Position numbers and translations under genes: made by a program | The notes under the pieces: generated by a model | What the model saw: only the letters and a program-made list of their open reading frames with translations | The model's database searches: none | Told to the model about the DNA's origin: nothing | Shown here: positions 17,366 through 25,935 of the stretch, piece after piece | How positions within the stretch are numbered: position 1 is the stretch's first letter | How the letters are laid out: each line of letters starts with the position of its first letter | NCBI RefSeq assembly: GCF_000152825.2 | Contig: NC_014414.1 | Location: 1,674,001-1,738,000, forward strand | Source of the DNA: Parvularcula bermudensis HTCC2503 | GTDB lineage: Bacteria; Pseudomonadota; Alphaproteobacteria; Caulobacterales; Parvularculaceae | Reading direction: 5' to 3' | DNA: 64,000 bases

Positions 17366-19618
17366 ATGACTTTTATGGTATGGGCCGCCCTTCTGTTTGC
17401 GGCTTCGCAGGATGTGTCGGCTGAGGGGCCCATGCCGGCTCCTCAGGACCGGATCGTGGTGACCGCGACCAAGCGCCCCCAACCCTCGACGGCGGTGCCG
17501 GCGAGCCTCGATGTTCTCACCGGAGAAAGCCTTAGGGCCGGCGCCCCTCTCATTCACGGCGAAGAGCTGGCCAATCGACTGAGCGGCGTGCAGGCCGTGG
17601 TCGCCAATGGCAGTCAAATCGCGTTTCAGATCCGCGGCATCGGGGCGATCGATCACCAAGCGCTGACGCCAGGCGCGGCAGCGATCTATCGGGACGGGGT
17701 TTTCCTTGCAACGAATGTCCAGACCGGCCCGCTGCTCTATGATCTCGACCGGGTCGAGGTGCTGAAGGGGCCGCAAGGCACGCTCTATGGGCGGAACGCG
17801 TCGAGCGGGGCGATCAATCTCGTCAGCGCCGGGCCCGATCGGACGGCAGGCGGCTATCTCGAAGGCACGATCGGGACCGACGATCTTTTCGATGTCAGCG
17901 CCGCCGTGACCGGCCCGCTGACCCCGGCCCTTGCCGGAAGGGTGGCGATCCGCGCCGTTTCCCAAGGCCCGACCCTCGACAATGTGGCGGTCGATCCCGA
18001 TCAGCCTCTAGGGGGGGACGATGCGGGGGGGAGGACGGAAGATATCGGGGTGCGGACCAGCCTCGCCTGGCAGGGAGGCGAGGGGCAGCGCGCCCTCTGG
18101 CTGGCTCACTACGAACATGCCGGCGGGGTCAATCCAGCGCCGCGCAATTCTTCCCTTGGACTTGAGGACCATGACATCTCGATCGGGCCCGATGGTATTC
18201 AGGACCGTGACAATCATTTCTACGGCACAAGCCTTGAGTGGACGGCGCCCGTCTTCGGCGGACAAGTCGTGTCCCTTTCGGCGTTTGAAGGCTATGACCA
18301 GGCCTACGGATTCGATTTCGACGGGACCCAGGCGCCCTTCGGCGATCCGACACTGAACGCCAATCTCTTCTACGACCGCGAGTTCTGGCAGGTCAGTCAG
18401 GAGGTGCGCTTCGACAAAGAGACGGCCTGGGGTCACCTGTTGGTGGGGGCGCAGACATCCGCCGATGATTTCCGTCAGGATTATCTCATCTGGTGTGGCG
18501 AGTTGAATCCAACGACGCTGTTGGGGACGTGTCGCTATGTGGGGGCGCCGGGGCGGGTCGGCTCGACCCCCGCATCGCCGGGAACGGCGACGACCCTCCT
18601 GACGGAGATTGACCAAGAGCGTCTGACGGCTGCCCTGTTCACGGACAATGAGATCGCGCTGACGCCTCGTCTGTCACTCCTGCTCGGAGCGCGCTATAGC
18701 TGGGAGCGGATCGAGGGGGAGGGGTCGGGGCGTCACATCTTCGACGATGGCACTGTCGCGTTCAACAATCGTGACGACGTCGGACCGGCAGTGGGGGCCA
18801 ATTCGATCATTGAGAGCCGCGTCAACGGCAATATCGGCTTGAGCTATCGCCTCGCCAATGACGGGCTCTTCTACGGCCGGATCTCCACAGGGTATAAGAG
18901 CGGCGGCTTCAATGGGGAGGTCCAGAACAATGCGACCCATTTCCAGGACGAAGGGCTGTTCGCGGCGGAAACGGTGACCGCCTATGAGGTGGGGGGAAAG
19001 GGCCCCCTTACCGATAGTCTGTCGGTGGACCTGGCGGCCTTCTTTCTCGATTACGATTCGCCGCAGGCCAGGATATTCGTGACCTTTCCGCTTCCGGACG
19101 AGACGTCGATTACATCGAATTCCCTGTCCAATCTGGACGCGGCGATCGCCTATGGCCTTGAAGGAAAGGTCGATTGGTCGCCCAATGACACCGATTATGT
19201 TCAGCTTGGCTTGACGCTTTTGACAACGGATATTCGTCAGGCGACGAACGTCTCCGGGAATGCCGAGGCATTTGACGGCAATGATCTCCCTTTTGCGTCC
19301 GACACAACGGCCACGCTGCTTGCGCATAAGGAAATCCCCTTGCGGGCGGGCGTTACGCTCTCGCTGGATGCCGATGCGAAATACCAAAGCGCCTTCTTCC
19401 TCGATGCCGAAGGGCTGAACGAGCGACGGCAGGACGCCTACACCCTTTTGGGGGCCAGTATGGGGCTGCGCTTTGACGGTCCGGGGGTCGAGGCCAGCCT
19501 TTGGGGGCGTAACCTGCTGGACGAGGATTACGCCGTCTCCGGCTATGGCTTTATCGGGTACAATGTCTTTGTCGGAGACCCGCGGGTGATTGGAGCAAGC
19601 CTCAGAAAAGACTGGTAA
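17366..19618 (+). CDS. TonB-dependent outer-membrane receptor
   Basis: 750-residue receptor. Signal peptide at residues 1-19, TonB-box-like DRIVVTATKRPQ at about 29-40, plug domain to about 170 with FQIRGIGAIDHQALTPGAA and RVEVLKGPQGTLYGRNASSG. The barrel contains the family segment ISTGYKSGGFNGE. The overall pattern is that of the large sphingomonad/caulobacter group of TonB receptors of unknown substrate. AGGAG precedes the ATG by eight bases. It follows aspS after 35 bases and may be partly co-transcribed; a dienelactone hydrolase gene follows on the same strand. The final residues are RKDW, an aromatic end. Confidence 0.92.
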   Translation: MTFMVWAALLFAASQDVSAEGPMPAPQDRIVVTATKRPQPSTAVPASLDVLTGESLRAGAPLIHGEELANRLSGVQAVVANGSQIAFQIRGIGAIDHQALTPGAAAIYRDGVFLATNVQTGPLLYDLDRVEVLKGPQGTLYGRNASSGAINLVSAGPDRTAGGYLEGTIGTDDLFDVSAAVTGPLTPALAGRVAIRAVSQGPTLDNVAVDPDQPLGGDDAGGRTEDIGVRTSLAWQGGEGQRALWLAHYEHAGGVNPAPRNSSLGLEDHDISIGPDGIQDRDNHFYGTSLEWTAPVFGGQVVSLSAFEGYDQAYGFDFDGTQAPFGDPTLNANLFYDREFWQVSQEVRFDKETAWGHLLVGAQTSADDFRQDYLIWCGELNPTTLLGTCRYVGAPGRVGSTPASPGTATTLLTEIDQERLTAALFTDNEIALTPRLSLLLGARYSWERIEGEGSGRHIFDDGTVAFNNRDDVGPAVGANSIIESRVNGNIGLSYRLANDGLFYGRISTGYKSGGFNGEVQNNATHFQDEGLFAAETVTAYEVGGKGPLTDSLSVDLAAFFLDYDSPQARIFVTFPLPDETSITSNSLSNLDAAIAYGLEGKVDWSPNDTDYVQLGLTLLTTDIRQATNVSGNAEAFDGNDLPFASDTTATLLAHKEIPLRAGVTLSLDADAKYQSAFFLDAEGLNERRQDAYTLLGASMGLRFDGPGVEASLWGRNLLDEDYAVSGYGFIGYNVFVGDPRVIGASLRKDW

Positions 19619-19684
19619 GGCCGGGGGGCTGGAAAGCCCCTCTCTCGGGCCTAAATCACAGCCGAAGACGTCTGGGAGCCTTTT

Positions 19685-20404
19685 ATGACCATCGAAACGC
19701 GGACGATCGATTATACGCTGGACGACAACGTATACGAAGCGCTGATCGCCAAGGACAAAGATCTGACGGGGCCGCGCCCCGGGGTCATGGTCTGCCACGC
19801 TTGGGGCGGACGGAAATCCCACGAAGAGATGGCCGCCAAGCGCTTGGCTGATCTTGGCTATGTGGGATTTGCCGCGGATGTCTATGGCAAGGGCGTGCGG
19901 GGCGACACGATCGAAGAAAACCAGGCGCTGATGACGCCGCTGATGGAGGATCGTGAGGGACTTCAGGCGCGGCTGCGGGCAGGGCTTTCGGCCCTCGCCG
20001 CCGACCCCGCCGTGGATGAGAAAAAGCTTGCTGTTGTGGGGTACTGCTTTGGCGGTCTGTGTAGCCTCGATATGGCGCGCACCAACGCGCCGGTTCTGGG
20101 ATGCGCAGCCTTTCACGCGGTGATTGGTCAGCCCGGCGTCCCCGGCGGGGAGCCGATCAAGCCGAAGGTCATCGCCTATCAGGGCTATGAGGACCCCATG
20201 GCCGATAAAGAGGCGCAGCGGGGATTTGCTGACGAGATGACCGAGCGCCAGGCCGACTGGCAACTCCATTTGTTCGGCGGCGTGAAACATGCCTTTACCA
20301 ATCCGGATGCGGATAATGATGAGCTGGGCCTCAAATACAACGCCCTGGCTGATGCGCGGTCCTGGTCCAGCTTCACGCGGTTTCTCGACAATCTGTTCGC
20401 GTAA
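19685..20404 (+). CDS. Dienelactone hydrolase family protein
   Basis: 239-residue alpha/beta hydrolase. The nucleophile elbow is GYCFGG (Cys121), the acid is probably Asp170 in GYEDP, and the histidine is His202 in GVKHAFTNP, the Cys-Asp-His arrangement of dienelactone hydrolases. The N-terminal VMVCHAWGGRK forms the oxyanion region. No signal peptide is visible, so it is cytoplasmic. It probably hydrolyses an ester or lactone; the true substrate is uncertain because the family is broad. It lies 66 bases after a TonB receptor, with a short GGGGCT/AGCCCC hairpin between them. Confidence 0.88.
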   Translation: MTIETRTIDYTLDDNVYEALIAKDKDLTGPRPGVMVCHAWGGRKSHEEMAAKRLADLGYVGFAADVYGKGVRGDTIEENQALMTPLMEDREGLQARLRAGLSALAADPAVDEKKLAVVGYCFGGLCSLDMARTNAPVLGCAAFHAVIGQPGVPGGEPIKPKVIAYQGYEDPMADKEAQRGFADEMTERQADWQLHLFGGVKHAFTNPDADNDELGLKYNALADARSWSSFTRFLDNLFA

Positions 20405-20432
20405 GGGGCTCTTTGCCTAACGGGGGCGTCGC

Positions 20433-20942
20433 TTACCGGGCGATCAGGGTCAGCCGCCCTGTTCCCGGCGCGGGGGTATGGTCGGCCGCGGGGACATTTC
20501 TGGACATGGGGCTTGGGGGTAAGGGCAGCCTCAAAAGGATCCCCTCGAAAGCAAGACACTCCGCTGCGACCAGGCCGGTCTCGATCAACGCTGTCTGATG
20601 AGGGGGGTGAACGAGCCATTTACACGTATGGCTTGCCAGAGAGCTCTCTTGGCGTTGCAGGGCACTGATCATCTGGACGAGGGCGATCTCGTCCTGTGAC
20701 GCGCTCAGACTGGCGGGCGCATGAAGACGGATACGCTTGCGGCATCCACGGTCAAGCGCTCGGGCCAGGGCGCCGATGGAGCGGGCGAGGCCGGCCCCGT
20801 CCGCCCCGCGGAGGCAGAGGCCATGGGCGCAGCGGTTCTCGCCATCTTGCTCCGTCACAATCACCCGCAGGAGATAGAGGAAGAGCGTCGACCCCCGGTC
20901 GAGGGACGGTGGGCCGTCCGCGGGCCTGTCAGAACTGAGCAT
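20433..20942 (-). CDS. Hypothetical protein behind a Fur-like site
   Basis: 169-residue protein that I do not recognise. AAGGAGG stands seven bases before the ATG at 20942, an excellent ribosome-binding site, and a Fur-like palindrome overlaps the likely promoter at 20961-20979, so iron-dependent expression is plausible. The protein is soluble, without signal peptide; it has helical segments around residues 20-35 and 95-110, four cysteines spread along the chain (for example NRCAHGLCLRG), and a proline-rich tail LRLPLPPSP. No catalytic motif is visible. It is transcribed towards the dienelactone hydrolase gene and ends 28 bases from it. It could be an accessory factor for iron or siderophore metabolism, but this rests only on the operator-like site. 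Confidence 0.65.
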   Translation of the reverse strand: MLSSDRPADGPPSLDRGSTLFLYLLRVIVTEQDGENRCAHGLCLRGADGAGLARSIGALARALDRGCRKRIRLHAPASLSASQDEIALVQMISALQRQESSLASHTCKWLVHPPHQTALIETGLVAAECLAFEGILLRLPLPPSPMSRNVPAADHTPAPGTGRLTLIAR

Positions 20943-20960
20943 AGCGACCTCCTTTTTGCT

Positions 20961-20979
20961 ATTAAGAATGACTCTCAAT
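20961..20979 (-). promoter_or_regulatory. Fur-like operator
   Basis: ATTAAGAATGACTCTCAAT on the plus strand. Fourteen of 19 positions are symmetric about the centre, and it matches the general Fur-type pattern AATGAGAATNATTCTCATT at most positions. It lies 19-37 bases upstream of the start codon of the minus-strand gene, where a repressor would block transcription. This is inferred by pattern only. Confidence 0.5.
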
Positions 20980-21384
20980 ATAAAGGCAAGGGGAAAGGGC
21001 AAGGGGAAATGCCGGTGAAGGGGAAGAATAGAGAGACCGGACGACGTGCCCGACCGAGAGCGCGCGGCGGGCGAGGGAAAGGAAGGGCGGCCTGTGCCCT
21101 GGGGGGGGCGGGAGAAGGGCACCGATACTGAGGGGGGAACCGGCTATTTCTGTCGTTGCGACATGGACAGAGCCCGGCATCTTGGCCGAAACCCCATGGG
21201 GCGGCGGCGTCAGCAAGGCCCTAAAGGGACACCGTGACAATACACGAGGATGAGACAATAGGACGAGCCCGACCGTTCAGCCCTCGTCACAGTGTCTTCC
21301 TTAGGTGAAAGAGGGCCACTCGCTGAGGCCCTTCATTCCTATTGGCCCGATAGACGAGATTTTATCGACGATCCATCGGCGCGA

Positions 21385-21400
21385 TTAACGCCTCGGTAAC
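21385..21400 (+). promoter_or_regulatory. CtrA-like binding site upstream of ftsZ
   Basis: TTAA-CGCCTCG-GTAAC, one mismatch from the CtrA consensus TTAA-N7-TTAAC, 52 bases upstream of the ftsZ start codon. In Caulobacter CtrA represses ftsZ, and a SciP gene in this window shows the regulatory circuit exists. A GANTC site follows at 21411-21415. Confidence 0.5.
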
Positions 21401-21451
21401 GCTATTCGCCGATTCTTTAAGGCGGGAAGCCTTTTCTTTGCGAGGAATCAT

Positions 21452-22864
21452 ATGCCACTCAACCTCACCGCGCCGGATCTCACCGAGCTTTCGCCCCGAA
21501 TTAGCGTGATCGGCGTTGGCGGTGCGGGGGGCAATGCGGTCAACAATATGATCGAGGCGGAACTCGACGGTGTCGAATTTATCGTGGCGAATACGGACGC
21601 CCAGGCCGTCGGTCTCGCAAAAGCTCAGCATCGGCTTCAATTGGGCACCTCCACCACCCGTGGCCTTGGCGCCGGATCGCGGCCCGATGTCGGGCGTGAA
21701 GCGGCGATGGAAAGCCTCGACGAGGTGATGGACCTCATCGACGGGGCCAATATGCTGTTCATCACCGCAGGGATGGGCGGCGGCACCGGGACGGGGGCAG
21801 CCCCCGTCATTGCGGAGGCCGCGCGGGATCGGGGGATTCTGACCGTCGGTGTGGTGACCAAGCCGTTCCAGTTCGAGGGCGCTCGCCGTATGCGGATAGC
21901 TGAGGCGGGTATTGAGGAGCTGCAAGATAAAGTCGATACGCTTCTCATCATTCCCAATCAAAATCTTTTCCGGCTTGCGGACGAAAACACCACCTTCGCC
22001 GATGCCTTCGGCATGGCAGACCAAGTTCTCCATCAAGGGGTCCGGGGGATCACCGATCTGATGATCGTGCCTGGGCTCATCAATCTCGATTTTGCCGACG
22101 TCCGGTCGGTGATGAGCGAGATGGGCAAAGCCATGATGGGCACCGGCGAATCGTCCGGTGAAGGACGGGCCACAGAGGCTGCGCAGGCGGCAATCTCGAA
22201 CCCGCTCCTCGACGAGACGTCGATGAAGGGCGCCCGAGGGGTCCTTATCAACATCACCGGCGGTCTCGACATGAAACTCTTCGAGGTTGACGAAGCGGCC
22301 AACCGTATTCGGGCAGAAGTTGATCCGGACGCCAATATTATTGTCGGCTCGACCTTCAACCAAGAGCTTCAGGGAACAATGCGCGTTTCCGTGGTCGCCA
22401 CCGGGATTGAACGGGCGACCGCACCGGCGGAAATCGTGACCACGACGGCTCGGGCATCGACATCTGGCGACCAGCGCGCCGCCCAGGCGGGCACAAGCGC
22501 GACGGTCACTGCGGGGCGGGCGCCCGCCCCGGTGTCCGATGGCCGGTCGGGCCGTCCTGTGCCCCCTGAACCGCCGATTGGCGAGGTTCACGACCGTATC
22601 CGCCGGATGCTGACCGAAGATGCTCCGGTCCCGTTGAAGCCAGAACAGGCGCTTCCAGAACAAAAGCCCAATCCGTTCCGGAAATCCGCCGCAACGACCA
22701 TCGACCAGGCCATCGGTCTTCTGAAGGAGACCTTTGTCAAAGGAGTTGGCCCCTCCGAAGCCGAGGGTATCCGGCCGACCCCGGTGACCCGCGATGCTTT
22801 CGCCGATCATGAGGAGGAAGATCTCGACATCCCGGCATTCCTCCGCAAGCAGGCGCAGAAATAA
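21452..22864 (+). CDS. ftsZ: Cell division GTPase FtsZ
   Basis: 470-residue tubulin-like GTPase that forms the division ring at midcell. The GTP-binding core covers about residues 14-325, with [11 protein letters not shown] near 23-33, the tubulin signature [10 protein letters not shown] at 109-118 and the T7 loop NLDFADV at 211-217. A linker of about 130 residues rich in Ala, Pro and Thr follows, ending in the conserved C-terminal peptide [11 protein letters not shown], which binds FtsA and other partners, so the protein looks fully functional. AGGAA precedes the ATG. Unlike the usual alphaproteobacterial order, no ftsQ, ftsA or mur gene is adjacent; the gene stands alone with its own terminator, so it may be a relocated or second copy. 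A CtrA-like site lies upstream. Confidence 0.96.
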   Translation: MPLNLTAPDLTELSPRISVIGVGGAGGNAVNNMIEAELDGVEFIVANTDAQAVGLAKAQHRLQLGTSTTRGLGAGSRPDVGREAAMESLDEVMDLIDGANMLFITAGMGGGTGTGAAPVIAEAARDRGILTVGVVTKPFQFEGARRMRIAEAGIEELQDKVDTLLIIPNQNLFRLADENTTFADAFGMADQVLHQGVRGITDLMIVPGLINLDFADVRSVMSEMGKAMMGTGESSGEGRATEAAQAAISNPLLDETSMKGARGVLINITGGLDMKLFEVDEAANRIRAEVDPDANIIVGSTFNQELQGTMRVSVVATGIERATAPAEIVTTTARASTSGDQRAAQAGTSATVTAGRAPAPVSDGRSGRPVPPEPPIGEVHDRIRRMLTEDAPVPLKPEQALPEQKPNPFRKSAATTIDQAIGLLKETFVKGVGPSEAEGIRPTPVTRDAFADHEEEDLDIPAFLRKQAQK

Positions 22865-22888
22865 GACGCCTGGATGATCCTTCCCAAA

Positions 22889-22916
22889 AAAAAGGCGGGC
22901 CGCGGCCCGCCTTTTT
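22889..22916. terminator. Bidirectional terminator between ftsZ and the siderophore receptor
   Basis: AAAAAGGCGGGCC followed by GC and GGCCCGCCTTTTT: a perfect 8-base GC stem with flanking A and T runs, placed between two convergent genes. Confidence 0.92.
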
Positions 22917-22937
22917 CGTTTGTGATCACTCCACCAA

Positions 22938-25079
22938 TCAGAACTGGGTTCTGAGGGTCAGGCGTGCATTCATCGGCTCGCCGGTCGAGATATTGTTTTG
23001 ATTATGCGCAGACGGATAATAGGTCTCATCCGTCAAATTCTCCACGTTGAGCTGGAGTTCCAAACGGTCATTGACCAGATAATAGGCCGCCGCGTCGACC
23101 CGCGTATAGCTGGGCAGTTCAACGCTGTTGGCGATCGTCGCATATTGAGCCGATTGGTGATGCACCCCGAGGCCAAGGCTGAATGCGTCCGACAGATCAT
23201 ACCGGTTCCATAGGCTGACCATGTGCTCGGGCACCTGCGCCAGATCCCGATCGGCGTCTTGGCCATCGACGACGCGCCCGTCCTCCTTGGCGTCGAGATA
23301 GCTGTAACCCGCACTCACCGTCCATTGCGGTGTCAGCCGCCCGGCAAGCTGGATCTCTGCACCGTGGGTCAGTCCACTGATCAAGATTGTGTTATCCGGA
23401 TCGTCGGGATCGACGGTGGTGCCGCTGTCTCGCTCAAGACGGAACACGGCCCCGGTGAGGCTGAGATCAGGGCGGAGATCCCATTTGAACCCAACCTCGA
23501 TATTTTCAAAAACTTCGGGGTCGAGCGCTTCGCTGCTCGGGGTAAGGCTGAGGAACTGGTCCCCAGAGCGCGGCAAGAATGACCGGCTAAAACTTGCATA
23601 GAGCGAGGCTGAGTCTTGCGGCTTGTAGATCACCCCCAGCCGTGGGGAGACTTCCTCGTCAGACCGGCTGAGGCGCCCATCATTGCCGTCCGCACTACCA
23701 TCGAGCAGCTCAAGCCGATCCAAAGCGTCGATATCGAAGCGATCATATCTCAGCCCGCCGATGAGTTTGACGCGGTCGGTCAGATCGATCTGATCCTGAA
23801 CGTACAAAGAGGAAACCTGGACGTTCGACCGTCTGTTTCGTGTGTCTGACGGGAAGGAAAACGTCGGAATAGACAGGGGATCGCTCAATCCAAAGGTGAT
23901 TTGGTCATCTGCTGTATCCGCAAAAAAGACATCCCGGCGGGCATTGTCGGTATCTTGATCGGTAAATTCCGTCCCGATGAGGAGGGTGTGCTGCAAGGGG
24001 CCTGTGGCGAACTCGCCGACCAGATTGGCCTGGGCGATAAAGTTCTGCCTGTCGGTCTCATCGCGGTAACCGTCGAGGGAGACGGTCGCCGCGGCCGGGT
24101 CGATCCCGATCGGGTAGAGGTTTTGATAGAGTTTGTCATAGTCGGCATATTGAAGGGTCAGATTGCTTGACCATCCTTCGGCCAGGCTGCGGTCGATCCG
24201 GCCTCTGAAAATATGAGCCTTGAGCGTTGTCGTATTGGCGTCGGGACTGCCGAAAAAGGTGTCGTGGAAGCCCTCGACCGGCTCACCGCCCAGGGACGGA
24301 ATGCCCCGGTCAACGACACGCTCATCCTCGACGAATTCGTAGGAAAGAAGAAGCGTGGTGTTGGGGTCGAGGTCCGTGGAGAATGTCGGATTGATGGCAT
24401 AGCGATCGCCCTCGAACACATCTCGATGATTTTCGAGATGCTCAGCATAGGCATTGAACCGTAACGCCCCGGCATCGGTGGTGGCGATATTCGCATCGAC
24501 TGCCACCATCGCGCCACCGAAGCTGTCCGCCGAGACCTCTCCCCGGGCGAATGTCGTCTCTGCGACGGGCGTCTTGGTCACGCGATTGATGACGCCGCCC
24601 CCGCCGCCGCGACCGAACATCAGCGCGTTGGCCCCCTTCAGGATCTCGACGCGCTCCAGATTATAGAGGGGACGGAAATACTGAACATCGTCGCGGAGAC
24701 CGTCGATAAAGAAGTCGGCTGTCGTGTTCTGTCCCCGGACGGTAATCTGATCGCGGTGACCTTCGCCCTGACCGACGGAGACGCCGGGGACAAAACGGAC
24801 CACATCCGCAAGATCGGTGAAGGCTTGGTCATCGATCTGTTCTCTTGAAAGGACGGTGATGCTTTGCGGAACATTGACCAAGGCTGTCGGGGTTTTGGTC
24901 GCGCTTGATAAATCGGTCGCCCGGTAATCGCCGCGGACCGTGATAATATCGGTGGTGCCGTAAGGCGCCGGCTCGTTCGACGCTGCGGCGGCGCCCCCCG
25001 TCGCCATGGTGGCGAGGGCAAGGCTGGAGACGAGGGAGGCGGATAGGAGGGAGGGGGGGAAAGGAGTGGGCAATGACAT
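22938..25079 (-). CDS. TonB-dependent siderophore receptor
   Basis: 713-residue receptor of the ferric-siderophore class (Fiu/FhuA-like group). Signal peptide at about residues 1-33. The plug has the class hallmarks TPTALVNVPQSITVLSREQI, FVPGVSVGQGEGHRDQITVR, FFIDGLRDDVQYFRPLYNLE and VEILKGANALMFGRGGGGG. The barrel ends MNARLTLRTQF with a C-terminal Phe. The ATG at 25079 is preferred over an upstream TTG. Two Fur-like palindromes lie directly upstream, consistent with iron repression. It converges with ftsZ and shares the terminator. The siderophore type (catecholate or hydroxamate) cannot be fixed from the sequence. No adjacent siderophore biosynthesis or ferric reductase gene is present. 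Confidence 0.93.
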   Translation of the reverse strand: MSLPTPFPPSLLSASLVSSLALATMATGGAAAASNEPAPYGTTDIITVRGDYRATDLSSATKTPTALVNVPQSITVLSREQIDDQAFTDLADVVRFVPGVSVGQGEGHRDQITVRGQNTTADFFIDGLRDDVQYFRPLYNLERVEILKGANALMFGRGGGGGVINRVTKTPVAETTFARGEVSADSFGGAMVAVDANIATTDAGALRFNAYAEHLENHRDVFEGDRYAINPTFSTDLDPNTTLLLSYEFVEDERVVDRGIPSLGGEPVEGFHDTFFGSPDANTTTLKAHIFRGRIDRSLAEGWSSNLTLQYADYDKLYQNLYPIGIDPAAATVSLDGYRDETDRQNFIAQANLVGEFATGPLQHTLLIGTEFTDQDTDNARRDVFFADTADDQITFGLSDPLSIPTFSFPSDTRNRRSNVQVSSLYVQDQIDLTDRVKLIGGLRYDRFDIDALDRLELLDGSADGNDGRLSRSDEEVSPRLGVIYKPQDSASLYASFSRSFLPRSGDQFLSLTPSSEALDPEVFENIEVGFKWDLRPDLSLTGAVFRLERDSGTTVDPDDPDNTILISGLTHGAEIQLAGRLTPQWTVSAGYSYLDAKEDGRVVDGQDADRDLAQVPEHMVSLWNRYDLSDAFSLGLGVHHQSAQYATIANSVELPSYTRVDAAAYYLVNDRLELQLNVENLTDETYYPSAHNQNNISTGEPMNARLTLRTQF

Positions 25080-25096
25080 CGTACTACCGCTCAAGA

Positions 25097-25147
25097 TTGC
25101 GAATGACTTGCAAAATCACCTCGCGAAAATGAGAGCGATTGTCAATT
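25097..25147 (-). promoter_or_regulatory. Two Fur-like operators upstream of the siderophore receptor
   Basis: Site one, 25097-25113, TTGCGAATGACTTGCAA, has six of eight symmetric pairs and resembles the alphaproteobacterial Fur pattern with flanking TGCAA arms. Site two, 25128-25147, begins AATGAGAGCGATTGTCAATT and resembles the AATGAGAATNATTCTCATT type, with weaker symmetry. Both lie within 70 bases of the receptor start codon. Confidence 0.5.
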
Positions 25148-25200
25148 GCAAATAAGGGACCCAGATAGCGCGAAGCTGATCCCGCGCCCGGCGCTCAAGT

Positions 25201-25245
25201 TTGGTGAGGGCGAGGCCGGTGAGGGCAAGTCCGGTGGGGGCAAGT
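25201..25245. repeat. Three 15-base tandem units
   Basis: TTGGTGAGGGCGAGG, CCGGTGAGGGCAAGT and CCGGTGGGGGCAAGT follow one another exactly. They lie between the Fur-like sites and the GST gene. Fifteen bases is a multiple of three, but no convincing gene crosses it. It looks like a small imperfect minisatellite. Confidence 0.7.
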
Positions 25246-25284
25246 GGTCTCGCCCGTGCCCTCGGGGAGTGGTAGAGGCGAGGG

Positions 25285-25935
25285 ATGAGTGAACTTTCCC
25301 TTCTGATCGGCGATAAATTTTCCTCGTCCTGGTCGTTCCGCCCATGGTTCTTACTGACGGTCGCAGGTATTCCTTTTGCGGAGGACGCCATTGAACTTGA
25401 CCGTCCGACGACCAGAGAGACCCTCAAATCGCGGTCGCCGACGGGCTTGGTCCCCGTCCTCCGGATCGGCGATCTTGCCGTCTGGGACTCCTTGGCGATC
25501 ATGGAAACCATCGCGGATCGTTTCCCCGAGAAAGCCCTATGGCCCGCCAATGCCGATGCGCGCGCCATAGCGCGGTCGCTGGCGGCGGAGATGCATTCGG
25601 GCTTTTCTGCGCTGCGCACCGTCTGGCCGATGATGTTCCACCGTCGGGACTTGCGTCACCTGACGATGGGCGGGGTTCAAAAAGACATCGACCGTATCGA
25701 GACGATCTGGACCGAGGCCAGGGACACATATGGGGCCGGGGGACCGTTTTTGTTTGGGGCGTTTTCCGTCGCCGATGCGATGTATGCGCCGGTGATCTCT
25801 CGTTTTGAGACCTATGGCCCGGTGGATCTCAACCCCACCTGCCGCGCCTATATGGCAGCGGTGAAGGCTTTGCCGGCCTGGGCCCAATGGGCAACTGAGG
25901 CCAGTGAACAAGCGCACGCACGGGGGCTATTATGA
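25285..25935 (+). CDS. Glutathione S-transferase family protein
   Basis: 216-residue soluble protein. The N-terminal thioredoxin-like half contains DKFSSSWSFRPWF with a serine run in the usual catalytic region (SSSWS, about 13-17), TGLVPVLRIGDLAVWDSLAI with the cis-Pro and the Ser that contacts the gamma-glutamyl group, and an all-helical C-terminal half with PFLFGAFSVADAMYAPV (the N-capping box). It probably conjugates or reduces a substrate with glutathione; the specific role is unknown. Its stop codon overlaps the rpiA start (ATGA), so the two are translationally coupled. A glutathione reductase gene lies about 1.6 kb downstream on the same strand. Confidence 0.9.
   Translation: MSELSLLIGDKFSSSWSFRPWFLLTVAGIPFAEDAIELDRPTTRETLKSRSPTGLVPVLRIGDLAVWDSLAIMETIADRFPEKALWPANADARAIARSLAAEMHSGFSALRTVWPMMFHRRDLRHLTMGGVQKDIDRIETIWTEARDTYGAGGPFLFGAFSVADAMYAPVISRFETYGPVDLNPTCRAYMAAVKALPAWAQWATEASEQAHARGLL

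Larger units (their letters stand above)
20943..21451. other. Intergenic region upstream of ftsZ
   Basis: About 500 bases between the divergent hypothetical gene and ftsZ. It holds the Fur-like site near its left end, a purine-rich stretch (20982-21120, many AAGGGGAA and GGGGGG runs), and a CtrA-like site near ftsZ. Open frames crossing it have no recognisable sequence and poor start signals. A GANTC methylation motif (GATTC, 21411-21415) lies 37 bases before the ftsZ start. Confidence 0.5.

Noticed and set aside
18674-20290. 538-residue minus-strand frame across the TonB receptor and dienelactone hydrolase
   Set aside because: It crosses two well-supported plus-strand genes and shows only shadow composition (many R, H and Q, no motif).
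20962-21258. 98-residue minus-strand frame upstream of ftsZ
   Set aside because: Low-complexity Pro/Ser/Arg composition, no ribosome-binding site, and it overlaps the operator of the adjacent gene.
21362-22810. 482-residue minus-strand frame opposite ftsZ
   Set aside because: FtsZ on the plus strand is unequivocal; the opposite frame is an artefact of high GC.
25116-25619. 167-residue minus-strand frame overlapping the GST gene start
   Set aside because: It overlaps most of the GST coding region and consists of a tandem-repeat-derived L-A-L-T segment.
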